A model generated the notes under the pieces. It ran no database searches and was not told the DNA's origin. It saw only the letters and a list, made by a program, of their open reading frames with translations. Of a stretch of DNA of 64,000 nt, positions 23,691-34,524 are shown one piece after another; position 1 is the stretch's first letter, and every line of letters begins with the position of its first letter. This DNA comes from Erinaceus europaeus (taxonomy: Eukaryota; Chordata; Mammalia; Eulipotyphla; Erinaceidae), in contig NC_080172.1 of assembly GCF_950295315.1 (NCBI RefSeq), positions 79,069,118 through 79,133,117 on the forward strand, in the 5' to 3' direction. Both the position numbers and the translations under genes were made by a program.

Positions 23691-24640
23691 AAATAGCTTA
23701 CTTAGCCTGCATAGCAACCCCTTACACAAGGAATCCCAAATCTAGATTAGGAATCTACCAGCTGGAGTTAAAGACTACTGATATAACAATCTAATAATTT
23801 TTGAGAGATTATATTGACATTTTAACTCGACTTTTTTATTAAGGTTAGAGTTGGAGGCTATAAAATTAATTAACCACACAGGAATATTTATTTAACTATG
23901 ATAATAAACATGTTAAATTTTAAAAACTCAATAAACTCAAATTGCACTTATGAGAGTTAAGACACGTTATGTTATGTGACAAATGAAAAATCTTTAGGGT
24001 CCTGGTATCCTCCCCCCCCCCCCCCCCGCTTCTACATTCTGCTTCTGAGTGGTGGGCGCTGATCATAGCCAACCTATTCTCACCTTTATTGTCAGCACTT
24101 TGATGGACTTAGTTTCTAACCCATCAGCTTGTGCGGTGCCCAGTTTGGAACTGATAAAACCTGTGTGCTTCAGGACAAGCATGTGCAAGGAATCGGCCTA
24201 TAACCTGTTAACATAAAATAAATGTAACTCCCTGCCCTCCATGTGGCCTCGGTTCTCATTCTTTGGTTACTTTTGAGCTATGTCACAGAATTTTTTACTA
24301 CATGACAATGCTTCTCAGAAATTTTACAATGCCAAACAAAGCCTAATTTCTTGTGGATTTTTTCACAAAGAGAGTTCACAAAATATGCTTAGGCCCTAAG
24401 AATATCCAGGAATATCATATATATATATGTAATTTAGATTTCAGAGTTTTGAAGATGAAGAATTGTCATATGTTAAACAGTTTTAAAATTTGACATTTTA
24501 AACATCACTCTTATCTACACTGACTGATAAATTTTCATTTTAATATTACAAGGGAATAATTTTTGTTATTTGTTTTGTTTTTTCTTTTTTTTTTTTGTAC
24601 ATTTCTTTCATTGTAATTGATAGAAGACTCACAGGTGGGA
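23691..24640 (+). other. Unclassified; LTR-like segment at about 24001-24290
   Basis: Bases 23691-24000 are AT-rich and unrecognised. At 24011-24027 there is a poly-C run, then a less AT-rich stretch with AATAAA at 24217-24222 followed by a pyrimidine-rich segment ending about 24290. That order resembles U3-R-U5 of an LTR, but TG/CA ends and a target duplication are not clear. Confidence 0.3.
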
Positions 24641-26700
24641 GCTGTGGAGAAGAGAAGAGAGAAAGCATCAAGGGGGAGCTAAGATGGATGGTAGAGTCTC
24701 AGCAAGTAGGATTTAATGGAGCAAACATGGCTTGAAGAGGGAGGGAAAAGACCAAAAGGTAAAAAAATATATTGGAAAGAAACTTCAGACCATTTGTCAT
24801 TTCAGTAAATGAAGAGATTTAGTGATTGGAAAATATCAGGGTCAAGGGTTTCAAGCTTGGGTCATTTGTGGGAATGGTCTAAACAGTACTGTGACCAGGT
24901 CAAGGTTGAGATACGTTTTAGATGTTTATCTGTACTAATTTTGGGAAGGCTGAGTTTCACCAGAATTTTACAAAGGCAACCAAGAGGAGAGTTTCCAGTG
25001 TGAAGAAGCCTGGAGCCATAGTCAAAATACAATGCAAAAGGGAAGCTTGGAGCCAGAAGCAGAGGAGATAGGAGGATGCCTGGGTGCAGAGTTGAAAATG
25101 GTGTGATCAAAGAAAGAAGACAGGCACCTCTTAGGCACTCAAGATCCTCTGGGAAGAAGCAGACAGGATATACAGTGGGTGAGGAGAAGATTACCTGGTT
25201 TGGGAGTCTTAATTCAGTACTCTAAATGGAGCCAACCAGGTGGTTGATGATGAAATCAAAATGGCAAATGGCCCTTTGTCTGGTCTTCTTGAGATGGCGG
25301 TGAGGAGAGTGAAAAAGAAAACAGGCATACCAGTAAGTCCAATAAATGATCAGGAAAAATTCTTTCCCCACTTATTTGACAGTGAAGCAGCATGGTCCCT
25401 GTTCCACAATGGAGGTCAGGCCATGGATCACATTACCAGTCACTGTTTAGTCTAATAAGCTCAGGGAGTCCCTGGCTCCCCAAAAGAGGTGATAGGGGAG
25501 AGATAAAAGTGATAAGATGGATGAGAAAGAGAACTTGTAAGGGAAGGAGTTCTCTGCATCCTCATCCAGGGACCTACTCTTGTGGCCAGGGTAGCCAAGA
25601 CAGGCAAAAGCCAAGTCACAGAGTAAAAAGAAATGAGTTTTATAGGATTTTAGTTCTGGGTTGTGTCTATTCCTGGGAGACTGGTCATGGAGTTTGATCA
25701 TAGGCCCTGTAGGAATTTTCTCTGAGGTGTCATTAGTGGATGCCTTTGGCCCTTGCATTGATGCAGGCAGTCTGCTTGAGCAAGATAGATTCTTTCCATG
25801 TGGGCTGGGGATCAGGTATAGGTAGGAAACCTTCATCATGGCACAGGGGGAGCTGAGCAGGGTCAAGTTCATGAGTTGATTATCTAGACCAGCCTCTCAT
25901 AATTACTGCTACAATTATTCATGCATGATCAGAGCTACCCACCTACCACCATCCCAGACCCAAAGCCAGAAAACATAACTGGCCATTTCTTCTGTTATAT
26001 GCCTGCTACAGAAAAAGTCCAGATTTGACATATGGAAATGTCATGTGTGGGGTTTTCTCCAAGACCCCTTTCTATTGTCCCAGAATGTCCCCACACTCTC
26101 CTGTAAAGAGCCAGCAGTCCTCTAGTCTATCTCAGCAGGCAGGCCACCCTCACTGTGGTGAGGAACCCACAGTGAGGGTGTGCTCAGGAACCCCAGGAGG
26201 AGAACACAGCCTGACAGCAGACACCAGGTACACTCTACAGGGAGTGTAGCCCTACTTCTGATACTGACTGGTTGTTGAAGGCCTGGGCTTTCATGTAGAT
26301 GGGCAAGGCCTGCTGGAACTCCTCCTGGCTAGGTACTGGCAGGCCAGGTGGTATGAGACAGCACAGTTCCCAGTCTTCTTTGGCCATTTGATCAACCTAG
26401 AGGACACCAGAGAATCAGGCTGTGTCTTGGGCTGGGTAGCAAGCAATTCATCTCCAGGAAAGCTGCTACCTATTGGATGTTTCCCTGGAAGCCAACCAGG
26501 AAATATGGTTCTGCTCCAGTTCATAGTTTCTCAGTGCTTCATCCAACCCTCCCTGGCTCTTAGGCAGTACACCACTAGAACCACTAAATCCTTTGAGCAA
26601 ATCCCCTACCCCCTAGCCAGCAGCCCCTTGATGCCATAGGAGAGAGACAGAGATGGAAGTCTCCCAATCCAAGTGTTGTGGGAGTTATTTTTGTCCTCAA
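24641..26700. other. Less AT-rich unclassified block (2 kb)
   Basis: Stands out from the AT-rich surroundings and lacks the local L1 and SINE signatures. No frame exceeds ~140 residues and none is recognised. It may be an old ERV or DNA transposon, or unique DNA. Bases 26148-26178 contain a small inverted repeat around 'cctcactgtggtgaggaacc'. Confidence 0.4.
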
Positions 26701-27400
26701 ATTATTAAAATGTCAAATTAGACAAATTACAAAGCATGCAAATGCTATAGTATAACTGTATTAGATATTATGTGCATTTTCATATCATACATTTTGATAG
26801 AATGCAGGTTAGAATTTTTATTTGCATTACACAGGTACTGCATTGAATATAGGCCCCAAATCAAACTGTTGAGGTTCATAGTTAATGGTATTTATAAACT
26901 TTTCCCATACTTGGAAAAAGTATATATAATTTATAAAAGTTATAAATACTGGATCTCTTCCCTGATCCAGCTGTGTGTTAGCTGTTGGGCTCAGGCAAAA
27001 ATGAGTAGTCATGGGCTCCCTGGAATATAGCTAAAATAGACCTGCTAGCTTTTCCAAAACGGAGACCCCAAAGCTAATCTGCTGTATTTTTACCTTTAGG
27101 CTCCTGCTTACTAAACAATTTGTTTTGCTTTACATTTTAAAGCTTTTTCAGCCACCAAGTTGCAGATGTTTCCATTATGCCAGCCTGACTTCACTGGGCA
27201 GATGAATTCACCACTGTGTCATGGAACCCCACCTCCCCAGAGCCCTACCCCACAGGGGAAAGATAGAAACAGGATGGGAGCATGGATCAATAATGCCCAT
27301 GTCCAACAGAGAAGCAGTTATAGAAGCCAGACCTTCCACCTTCTGTACCCCATAATGATCCTGGGTACATGCCCCCAGAGAGATAAAGAATAGGAAAGCT

Positions 27401-29593
27401 GGTGGGGCTCTCCTTCCTGCATGCTTCTCTCAATTCATACCAAATGATATTGCATCCACTGGTCCCAACCTAATCAATGCAATGAGTACCACTTCAGTAC
27501 GTTTCACTTCAGACTATGTCCAGAGATGTCAGGCATGGAATGTCAACCCTTCACACTCATTACTTGGGTGAGACCTTTCCTTTCATAGTATTCTCTACTA
27601 CCATTCCAGGTGTTCACTTCTTAACAAAGTCCCAAAAAGTAGATATAGACCAGGTCCCGTGAGATAGAGCATATGTCCACATGTATCCATAAGTTAGGGC
27701 AAAATATATACCTGAAAGCAAAAGTACACAATAGTCTTCAGTGAGTCAGTATCAAATTCCTAATGAAATAGTATCTAATTAGATTTAGATACACTTCTCA
27801 CCTACTTCCTATTACAGTTCTCTTACTCACTCCAAAGCTAATCTTATCGAAGCAAGTACTGCAAAATCTGAATAAGGGTAAGAGACTGGCAAACTTTAAT
27901 GATAATTTTTTAGTCACTATCAGCCCACCCCATCAGCTGGGGCCCTATTCAGAGAGTCCTGAGATTCCTGAACAGACGTGATAGGCCCAGACCTCAAATA
28001 AATCTCTCTGGCCTTGTTATCGGTCATCTCTATCAGAAACAACAAAATAGACCCCTTTGTGCCCCCCCCATAGGACCTTGCCCTCAACCTGAATCAACAG
28101 TGGTAGAGAATGTTTCATCCTCCGAAGAGAGGATGGACAACATACTCTATGCTACACCTGAGGAAGATGGGTCGATATTGGGGCAGCTTAGAATGTTCCT
28201 ACTATGACCACAGAATGTGAGCTCAGATCTACAGGGTTGCAGTGGTCACACAGGCTCCTAAGCTGAATATGGGCCCCAGACCAAATCAAATAGAAGAGGC
28301 TTATAGTCAACAATATTTATACCCCTTTTCCATATTTGAGAGCTACTCTCTTCCCTCATCCAGCTTCTGGTCTTTTTTCCAGCCATGACATCATCTCCCA
28401 AGACAATAACTTAGATCCACCTGCATATCAGATTTCAGGCTCAGGCATTAAAAAAAAAAACAAAAACCTGGTATAGTCACAGGACCTTTGGAATATAACT
28501 AAAATATGCCTACTAGCTATCTACAAAATAGAGTACCCCCCAACTCTTCATCTGCAGTATTTCAGCCTTCAAATTCATGATTGATCAACAATTTGTTTGG
28601 CTTTGTACGTTAACTCTCTTTTTTTTTATTTTATTTATTTGCTTTTTTTTTTTATTTAAGAAAGGATTAATTAACAAAACCATAGGGTAGGAGGGGTACA
28701 ACTCCACACAATTCCCACCGCCCAATCTCCATATCCCACCCCCTCCCCCGATAGCTTTCCCATTCTCTATCCCTCTGGGAGCATGGACCCAGGGTCATTG
28801 TGGGTTGCAGAAGGTAGAAGGTCTGGCTTCTGTAATTGCTTCCCCGCTGAACATGGGCATTGACTGGTCGGTCCATACTCCCAGTCTGCCTCTCTCTTTC
28901 CCTAGTAAGGTGGGTCTCTGGGGAAGCGGAGCTCCAGGACACATTGGTGGGGTCTTCAATCCAGGGAAGCCTGGCCAGTATCCTGATGACACCTGGAACC
29001 TGGTGACTGAAAAGAGAGTTAACATACAAAGCCAAACAAATTGTTGAGCAATCATGGACCCAAAGCTTGGAAAAGTGGAGAAGAAGTATTAGGGAGGTAA
29101 TCACTGCAAACTCTAGTGTACTTCTGCTTTCTTACTTTGGTGCCATACTCCAAACTCAGTCAATTTCTGCTTTGCGTTTCTACTTCTTTTTTAAGCCACC
29201 AGGTTCCAGATGCTAGCAGAATGCCAACCAGACTTCCCTGGACAGACAACCGGACCAATGTGCCCTGGAGCTCTACTTCCCCATAGCCCCACCCTACTTG
29301 GGAAAGAGAGAGGCAGGCTGGGAATATAGACCTGTCAATGCCCATGTTCAGCGGGGAATCAATTACAGAAGCCAGACCTTCCACTTTCTGCATCCCACAG
29401 TGACCTTGGGTCCATACTCCCAGAGGGTTAAAGAACAGGAGGAAGAGATGGGATATGGAATTCTGCTGGGGGAATTGTATGAAGTTATACCCCTCTTATC
29501 TTATGGTTTTGTCAATGTTTCCTTTTTACAAATAAATAAAAAATAACTGTAAAAATAATAAATAATAAAAAAAATAACTAAACTGTTAAAAAA
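27401..29593 (+). mobile_element. Middle L1 3' end with the longest 3' UTR, itself split
   Basis: It carries the middle module (27401-27745), then a ~788-bp module absent from both long L1s (27743-28530), then the terminal module (28531-28632 and ~29191-29560). It is interrupted by a minus-strand L1 and flanked by the duplication described for the outer element. Confidence 0.85.
28633..29190 (-). mobile_element. Inner, youngest L1 3' end (minus) of the nest
   Basis: Close to the terminal 3' UTR of copy 2. The tail is the T-rich run at 28621-28660. The host sequence runs 'gttaactctc' + T run on the left and resumes with 'taagccaccaggttcc' on the right. The left/right duplication is hidden in T runs, so the ends are approximate. 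It carries an internal 3' UTR deletion near 29135. Confidence 0.82.
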
Positions 29594-29715
29594 AAAGAGT
29601 AGAAAAGCTTTCAAGGGAGGGGATGGAATATGGAACCCTGGTAGTGGGGATTGTACCCCTTTTATCCTATGGTCTTGCTGATATTTTTTATTTTATAAAT
29701 AGATTTTTAAAAAGA

Positions 29716-30199
29716 GAATTTATATTTGCAAAGATTTGCACTGTGTAGGCACCTCTTTAGTGACCTATATATCCATTTTGTTTACTAATGTACTGAGTTC
29801 AGTACTAAATTATCAGAAATGATTGAAGCATCCAACTTTAAAAATTAGTGTTTAAAGAAACATCTGTCACACATTTCCAAAAAAGAAAAATACTATGTTG
29901 AATTACAAAGCACATAGTTTACTTGTGAAGTGTATGATGGGCATTCTAAGGGATATTTCTATGGTCCACAAAAGATTCTTGTATTTGTCTGTAAATATGA
30001 GAGAAAAAAGTTGCTAAGTATATTCTGATGACATATAGTACAGTGTTTGACAGATGATACACAAAAAATTTGTGTCTAGCCCAGAGGACTCAGAACACCA
30101 ACTCCATAAGGACACAGAGAGAGAAGAAACTAAAAAGGGAAGGACACTCAGAAGTAGTAGCTATGACTTAGAAAGGAAGAGACAGGACCATAGTAAAAA
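29716..30199. other. Unclassified AT-rich sequence
   Basis: Nothing recognisable apart from short A- and TA-rich runs. Confidence 0.5.
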
Positions 30200-30395
30200 A
30201 CTGGCAAATATATATATAAATATAGATAGATAGTTATAGAAATAATAGACAATCCATATCTGTGATCTTGGGAGAACTAATGTAGTTTCCAGTGGAGGAA
30301 ATGGGGACACAGAACTCTGATAGTGGGAAAGGTGTAGAATCATAACCTCGTTATCTTATAATCTTTTAAATCACTAATAAAAATTTTAATTGTGT
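30200..30395 (+). mobile_element. Old L1 3' tail
   Basis: The segment 'ggaggaaatggggacacag' to 'cactaataaaaattt' matches the end of the old 3' UTR seen at 6.9-7.0 kb. Confidence 0.6.
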
Positions 30396-30509
30396 CTAGT
30401 AAATGAACAAAAGTTCCATACATTATCTCATATTACCATACTTACTTTTCACTAATAGATAACAATAGTCTAATTTTATTATAAAAGGTTTTTAAAGATT
30501 TAATTATTT

Positions 30510-30735
30510 CAGGGGCCAGGTGGTGGTGTACCCGGTTAAGCACACATATTACCAAACCCAAGAGTTTGAGTGGGTTTGAGCTCCCACTCCTCACCTGTAG
30601 GTTCCTATCTTTCTCTCCCTCTCTCTACCTCCCTGTACTCTCTCAATTGGTCTCAGTCCTATCTAATAAAAACTAGGGGAAAAAATGGATTCCCTGGGGC
30701 AGCAGATTCATAATACAGACACTGAGCCCCAGCAA
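30510..30735 (+). repeat. tRNA-derived SINE, longer type, internally deleted
   Basis: Head 'ggggccaggtggtggtg', pyrimidine run, then the extra 3' part typical of the longer SINE ('gagccccagcaataacc'). The 'gtggtgaagcagg' block is missing, as in the related copy at 32244-32415. Confidence 0.8.
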
Positions 30736-30844
30736 TAACCAATAAAAATGAAATACTTTTTAATATAAAATTTTATTTATTTTTTATTTATTATTTTATT
30801 CTTTTTGTTGTTGTTTTTATTTTATTTTATTATTTTACTTTTTT

Positions 30845-31780
30845 ATTGTTTATTGTTTATTTTAAAAAAGGAAACATTGCCAAAACCATAGTATAAGAAG
30901 GGTACAACTCCACACAATTCCCACCACCAGAACTCCATATCCCATCCCCTCCCCTGATAGCTTTTCTCTTCTTTATCCTTCTGGGAGTATGGACCAAGGG
31001 TCATTATGGGGTGCAGAAAGTGTAAGGTCTGGCTTCTGTAATTGCTTCCCCACTGAACATGAACATTGACAGATTGATTCATATTCCCAGCCTGTCTCTC
31101 ATTTTCCCTAGTGGGGTGGGGCTCTGGAAAAGGGAGGCTCTAGGACATATTGGTGGGGTTGTCTATCCAGGGAAGTCTGTTTGGCATCATGGTAGAATCT
31201 GGAACCCAAAGGCTGAAAAGAATTAACATATAAAACCATACAAATTGTTGACTAATCATGAACCTAAAGGCTGGAATAGTGTAGATGAAGAGTTGCAGGG
31301 GGTGGGGAGAGTTCCATTTTGTAGATAGCTAGTAGACATATTTTAGTTATATTCCTAAGAACCTGTGGCTATACTAGGATTTTTGTTTGTTTGTTTGTTT
31401 TCCCTGAGCCTTCAATCTGATATGCAGGTGGATCCAAATTATTGTCTGGAGAGATAATATCATGGCTGGCACAAAGACCAGAAAGCTGGATCAGGGAAGA
31501 GAGTAGCTCTCAAATATGGAAAAGGTGTATAAATATTGTTGACTCTAAACCCCATCAATTTGATCTAATCTGGGGCCCATATTCAGTTTAGGAGCCTATG
31601 TGACCTCTGCATCCCTGTAGATCTGAGCTCACACTCTGTGGTCATGAGTAGGAATGTTCCAAGCTGCCCCAATTTCAGGACCCAACTTCTTTGGGTGGAA
31701 CATAGAGTATGTTGTCCAATCTATTTTCAGAGGATGGAACATTCTCTACCTTTGTTGATCCATGTTGAGAGCAAGGTCCT
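30845..31780 (-). mobile_element. L1 3' UTR (minus), first part
   Basis: A T-rich tail (30770-30865), the terminal module and part of the old middle module, all on the minus strand. It breaks off at 31780 within 'gagcaaggtcct', where unrelated sequence begins. Confidence 0.85.
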
Positions 31781-31942
31781 TCTTCTTCTAGCGTTTGCCC
31801 TTCTTCCGTAGCCAGTCAACAGCGTCAGGTTGAGCCTGACGTCTGCTTATTGCTGGCTTTGAAAGTGACTGGGATCCATGTGGATTCAGTCGGCTAGGAA
31901 GGATCGTCAGTTTCCCCAATAAATGGGTACTCACGAGATGCA
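31781..31942. other. 162-bp CpG-rich segment of unknown origin between two L1 pieces
   Basis: It is unlike L1 and SINE sequence and unusually rich in CpG for this window. It contains a 7-bp hairpin (cgtcagg 31823-31829, cctgacg 31835-31841). On the minus strand it is open from the flanking L1 to a stop at 31788-31790, with a basic end 'WLRKKGKR'. That frame is short and largely L1 at its start, so coding is not claimed. The L1 sequence after it repeats ~100 bp of the L1 sequence before it. Confidence 0.6.
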
Positions 31943-32243
31943 CCATCTTCCTCAGGTGTAGCATAGAGTATGTTGTCCAGCCTCCCTTCAGAGGATGGAA
32001 CATTCTCTACTATTGTTGATCCAGGTTGAGGGCAAGGTCCTATGGGGGCCCACAAAGAGGTCTATTGTGTTGTTCCTGATGGAGATGACCAGTGATAACG
32101 GAAAGAGGGATCTATTAGAGGTGTAGGCCCATCATGTCTGTTTGGGAATCTCAAGCCTTCTCGACTAGGGCCCCAGCTGACAGGGTGACCTGATAGTGAC
32201 TGAAGAGTCATCATTAAAGTCTGCCAGTCTTTTGCCCTTATTC
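31943..32243 (-). mobile_element. L1 3' UTR (minus), second part
   Basis: Restarts at the 'accatcttcctcaggtg' region, so ~100 bp (about 31678-31780) is present twice. It then runs on past the earlier breakpoint to the 5' end of the fragment. Confidence 0.82.
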
Positions 32244-32415
32244 AGCTTTTGCAGCTATCTTTCTCTCCCTCTCTCTACCTCCCTGTCCTCTCTCAATTGC
32301 GCTCTGTTCTATTTAATAAAAATTAGGGGGGGAGGATAAATGGCTTCCCTGGGCAATGGATTCATAATGCAGACACTGAGCCCCAGCAATAACCCTAGGG
32401 CACAAAAAGAAATAA
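32244..32415 (+). repeat. 3' part of a tRNA-derived SINE, longer type
   Basis: Closely related to 30600-30735 ('ctctctctacctccctgt', 'gagccccagcaataacc'), but the tRNA-like head is absent. Confidence 0.75.
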
Positions 32416-33169
32416 AATTTTTTTTAAATTACCTACTTCCATAAAAAGAGATTGAGAAACAAAGAGGCACCAGAGCACTGCTCAGTCCTCACATACTGTG
32501 GTGCCAGACAGTAAAACTGCAACCTCTGGAAACAGGCAAGTAAATCTGGTGCACTACTGCTGTATTATTTCCCCACAACCTCTTTTTAAAACTTATTTAG
32601 GTGAAATTCATGTAGTATAACATTAATCATTAAATATTATAAATTATAAACCAATTCAGTAGCACTAACGCATTCATAATGCCATCTTATCATCATTTTA
32701 TCTAGTTCCAAAATAATTTTAGCACTCCAAAAAAAAACTCATTTTCATTAGGCAGTTAGCCCCATCCCCCTCTTACACTGCCTCTGATACTTAGCAAAAT
32801 AGCTCTTTATTTTAATCTAGTATGGATAATTTATAAGTAAAACTACATGTTTTTTGAATGTTTGTGTCTGGTTTCTTTTATTTAGCATATTTGCATGTCT
32901 GTCCACATGTTTCAGCATACATTCATTTTTATACTGATAAATAATATTTCATTTAGGTATATATTACAATTTATTTATTTCTTCAGTGATGGACATGGGC
33001 TATTCTTTTCGGTTATTGTGGATAAAGCTAATATAAATAAACACATACATGTAATTGTGTACCTATTTGTTGGACCATATATAATTCTATGTTTATCTTG
33101 TTGAAGACCTATTAATAATACTCTTGATATTTTATGAAAAATATCAGACTTCTAAAGCCTGGCTAAAAT
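32416..33169. other. Unclassified AT-rich sequence
   Basis: Bases 32440-32570 hint at a worn minus-strand SINE ('aaagaggcaccagagcac'). The rest has nothing recognisable. Confidence 0.45.
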
Positions 33170-33310
33170 TTGCTATTGGGCCAGAGAGGTAACTTAGCCT
33201 GTTAGATCACATAACTTGCATGCCTGAGGTATGTACTGCCTTGTGCCAGAGCTGAGCAGAGCTCTAATCTCTCTCCCTCACCCTCTCATTTTCTTTCTTA
33301 TAAAAAATAA
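33170..33310 (+). repeat. tRNA-derived SINE, second type (plus)
   Basis: Head 'tgggccagagaggtaac', pyrimidine run 'ctctctccctcaccctc', tail 'ataaaaaataaat'; no 'gtggtgaag' block. Confidence 0.65.
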
Positions 33311-33338
33311 ATATTTTAATACTACCATTGACCATTTT

Positions 33339-33617
33339 TAATATATTTATTTATTTATTCCCTTTTGTTGCCCTTCTTTTATTGTTGTAGTTATTATTGT
33401 TGTTATTGATGTTGTTGTTGCATAGAACAGAGAGAATCTGAGAAAGGAAAGGAGACAGAGGGAGAAAGAAAAAGATAGACACCTGCAGACTTGCTTCACT
33501 GCTTGTGAAGCTACTCCCTGCAGGTAGGGAGATGGGGCTCTAACCAAGATCCTTACACGGGTCCTTGTGCTTTGCACCAGGTGTGCTTAACCTGCTGCGT
33601 TACAGCCTGACTCCCTT
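33339..33617 (-). repeat. tRNA-derived SINE, longer type (minus)
   Basis: A/T tail with a TTG/TTA-rich stretch, purine block, inverted middle and head. Target duplication of 15 bp with one mismatch: accattgaccatttt 33324-33338, actattgaccatttt 33618-33632. Confidence 0.9.
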
Positions 33618-34275
33618 ACTATTGACCATTTTAAGCAGAAAAAATAGAAAGACTGGGTCGCTAGAATTATGGTCATGCAAAAGGACTTCCATATCTGATG
33701 CACAAAAGGCCACAGTTTCAACCACCAGAACTGCCTTAAGCCAAATATGAACAGTGAGTGTTCTGGTAAAAATAAATAAATTGATTGACCAATTAATTAA
33801 TGAATGAAAAAAATTATTTAATTCTGAAAAAAAACCAACTTGTGCTTATTAAAATAATTCTGGGAGTGATTCCGGAAAATGGCAGAATGAGAAGCTGCTT
33901 GAGCTCCGAAACATCTACTGGAAACGGTAGGATTTTTTGCCTTTAGTAGGACAGTCAATAAGGGGTCCTAGCGGTGACACCAAGGAGGTGACTATAACTC
34001 AATTTGGGTTAGAAAATAGAGTAAAAAGAAAGGGAAAAAAATTTTTTTTTAATTACTATTTCCGAAGTGTACCCTATCCCCCTCCCCCCCATAACCAGTC
34101 CCTGGGGACCAGAGATCTGCTCCTAGCACGCTCCCCTGCTGATCTTCTTTCTTTCCCAAGATTCCTGTCCCACCAGGGGGTGTCATTCATTCTAATTCTA
34201 TTCCTTTCTGAAACCTTTGGCCTTTTTTCTTTCTAAGTAGCCAATTACAGATAAAATTTTCCACCAAGCAGAGTC

Positions 34276-34524
34276 TTAGGGAAAGACCATCAGAGGCTTT
34301 TTTTTCTTTTTTTGCTTTATTTTCTCAACAACCATCTGCCTCTGCTCAGGGAACCTGAGGCAATCTGGAGCCATCCAAGCTGAAGACAGGACAGGTTTTT
34401 TACTCTGTTCTATTTTATTATCAATACAAGATAAAAGCATATCCCGTTCCCCCTCTCCTTCAGGCTGACCAGAATTAATGCTTAGTGTATTTTCCATTGC
34501 TAGGGGACTGAGTGTCTTATTCAC
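34276..34524 (-). other. Antisense open frame in 5' UTR unit 1 (82 codons)
   Basis: Starts 'MNKTLSPLAMENTLSINSG'. A related frame occupies the same place in unit 2. Primate L1s have an antisense 5' UTR frame (ORF0); no sequence similarity to it is claimed. It may simply reflect duplicated DNA. Confidence 0.25.

Larger units (their letters stand above)
26840..29715 (+). mobile_element. Outer old L1 3' end, split by a younger L1
   Basis: The first part is 26840-27400 and the second 29594-29715; joined, they make a normal terminal 3' UTR ending 'tattttataaatagattt'. The break is marked by a 16-bp duplication with two mismatches: aaagaataggaaagct at 27385-27400 and aaagagtagaaaagct at 29594-29609. 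Confidence 0.85.

Noticed and set aside
28667..29104. 145-codon minus-strand frame, the longest in the region
   Set aside because: It is the terminal 3' UTR module of an L1; the same frame recurs, broken, in other copies. No start context or known domain.
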